NCBI GenBank assembly: GCA_036785705.1
Contig: JAWUZG010000970.1
Coordinates: 2,700,501 to 2,764,500 of the forward strand
Direction: 5' to 3'
Source: Acanthornis magna
Lineage: Eukaryota > Chordata > Aves > Passeriformes > Acanthizidae
Length of the DNA: 64,000 nucleotides
Shown: piece by piece, positions 63,308 to 64,000 of the stretch
How the letters are laid out: each line of letters starts with the position of its first letter
Position numbering within the stretch: the stretch's first letter is position 1
The notes under the pieces: generated by a model
The model's input: only the letters and a program-made list of their open reading frames with translations
Database searches by the model: none
Told to the model about the DNA's origin: nothing
Position numbers and translations under genes: made by a program

Positions 63308-64000
63308 TACTATTAAACCATGCAAATGGCCCTGGTATGCCTCCAGTTTGCATCAAATTATCATTATGTTTCTTGAAAACTACCATGCAAACTCCAGGCC
63401 AGGTTGGGAGTATTTGTTGCACCTTGTCTCATGTAATTCTGTCAGTTGTCCATTCGACTTTATACCCACACTGGACACAGACTTGGGTATGCTGGAAAAA
63501 CACACACTAATAAGGGATGCAGAGCTGTAGCTTTGTTATTTTTCCCTTAAATAAGTACTGGTCTTAGAGCAGCAGAGCAGGGTTGCATTTTGTAGGGAGG
63601 AGAACGGTTCATTTAAAGATAGAAATTCTTGTTGAAAGGGTGCTCTGGAGGTCACCTAGTCCAACTTCCCTGTCAAAGGAGGATTGCTGCCACCTGTGGC
63701 ATTGTCTTTCTCAAAAACTTTTGAGGATTGCAAGAGTTGGGAGGAAGGGATTCTTGCTGCTAAATCCCCTGAAATTTATAGTAGGGTGCCCTGGCTTTAT
63801 GAGGTCCACAGTGGTATGGCCAATCAGCGCTGGGACACATTTAAGGAACTAAACCTAACCTACATAAAATCTGGGGCAGAAAACTGAATGTTTGGTGTCA
63901 CTGAAGTAATCATGCCAGACAGGAAATATGACATAAAAAATGTTTCTACATAGGAACCTGACTTTGTTGAAGACACTCAAAGTCCTCTTTTTGAATGTAA
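63308..64000. other. Non-coding DNA with a CR1 scrap
   Basis: Apart from the CR1 scrap at 63640-63692, nothing is recognisable to the end of the window. Confidence 0.5.
63640..63692 (-). mobile_element. CR1 LINE fragment, about 50 bp
   Basis: CTCTGGAGGTCACCTAGTCC followed by AACTTCCCTGTCAAAGGAGG is the reverse complement of the CR1 block around GGTTGGACTAGATGATCTCC. The end units are missing on its left side and similarity fades on its right. Confidence 0.65.

Noticed and set aside
62738..63325. The longest open frame (195 codons, minus strand)
   Set aside because: Its N-terminus is the 12-bp tandem repeat (Gly-Ser run) and its C-terminus the GTTT microsatellite (Lys-Gln-Thr-Asn run). No domain lies between.
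1..64000. Operons, bacterial terminators, riboswitches, phage or plasmid modules
   Set aside because: Composition, CR1 and ERV content and absence of coding density show vertebrate nuclear DNA. No such feature is supported.

Overview
This window looks like nuclear DNA from a bird, probably a songbird. The evidence is the repeat content. There are several 5'-truncated CR1 LINE copies, and five of them end in the 8-bp ATTCTRTG-type units typical of avian CR1. There are solitary LTRs of the ERVL-related families that begin TGTCCTGGTT and end near a TTAAAC...CTTATCTCA block, common in bird genomes. There is one recognisable ERVL integrase fragment. The background is AT-rich and CpG-poor, with short microsatellites. 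No intact protein-coding gene, tRNA, rRNA or CRISPR array can be supported. Every open frame seen is short and lacks recognisable domains, apart from broken retroviral pol. The stretch is best read as intergenic DNA or a very large intron.

Layout. 0-7 kb is mostly unique DNA with a striking microsatellite-cored palindrome at 1.75-1.90 kb. 7.3-7.84 kb is a CR1 (+). 12.66-13.22 kb is an ERVL-type LTR (-) whose 5' end is cut and joined directly to about 50 bp of degenerate telomeric TTAGGG repeat. 16.2-16.86 kb is a CR1 (+). 22.84-23.26 kb is a second-family ERVL LTR (-). 26.0-27.35 kb appears to hold two diverged LTR-plus-leader pieces of one retroviral family facing each other, tail to tail. 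29.42-29.62 kb is a CR1 3' end (-). 32.79-33.62 kb is an ERVK/ERV1-like LTR (+). 34.4 kb is a small CR1 scrap. 38.7-39.45 kb is a CR1 (+) interrupted by about 67 bp of the end of the same LTR family found at 12.7 kb. 46.16-48.17 kb is a 5'-truncated ERVL provirus (+): broken integrase, degraded tail, polypurine tract and 3' LTR. 54.2-55.9 kb holds two CR1 copies pointing at each other. 63.64 kb is a CR1 scrap (-). The remainder is low-copy-looking AT-rich sequence with simple repeats.

Nothing here works as a cooperating gene set. The structure worth attention is in the rearranged repeats: the telomere-repeat scar, the mosaics, the inverted pairs and the palindrome. There is also one good-looking but unproven exon at 52.09-52.16 kb. 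I found no evidence for a new biological system. All repeat family names come from recognising consensus-like sequence by eye, not from a database search.
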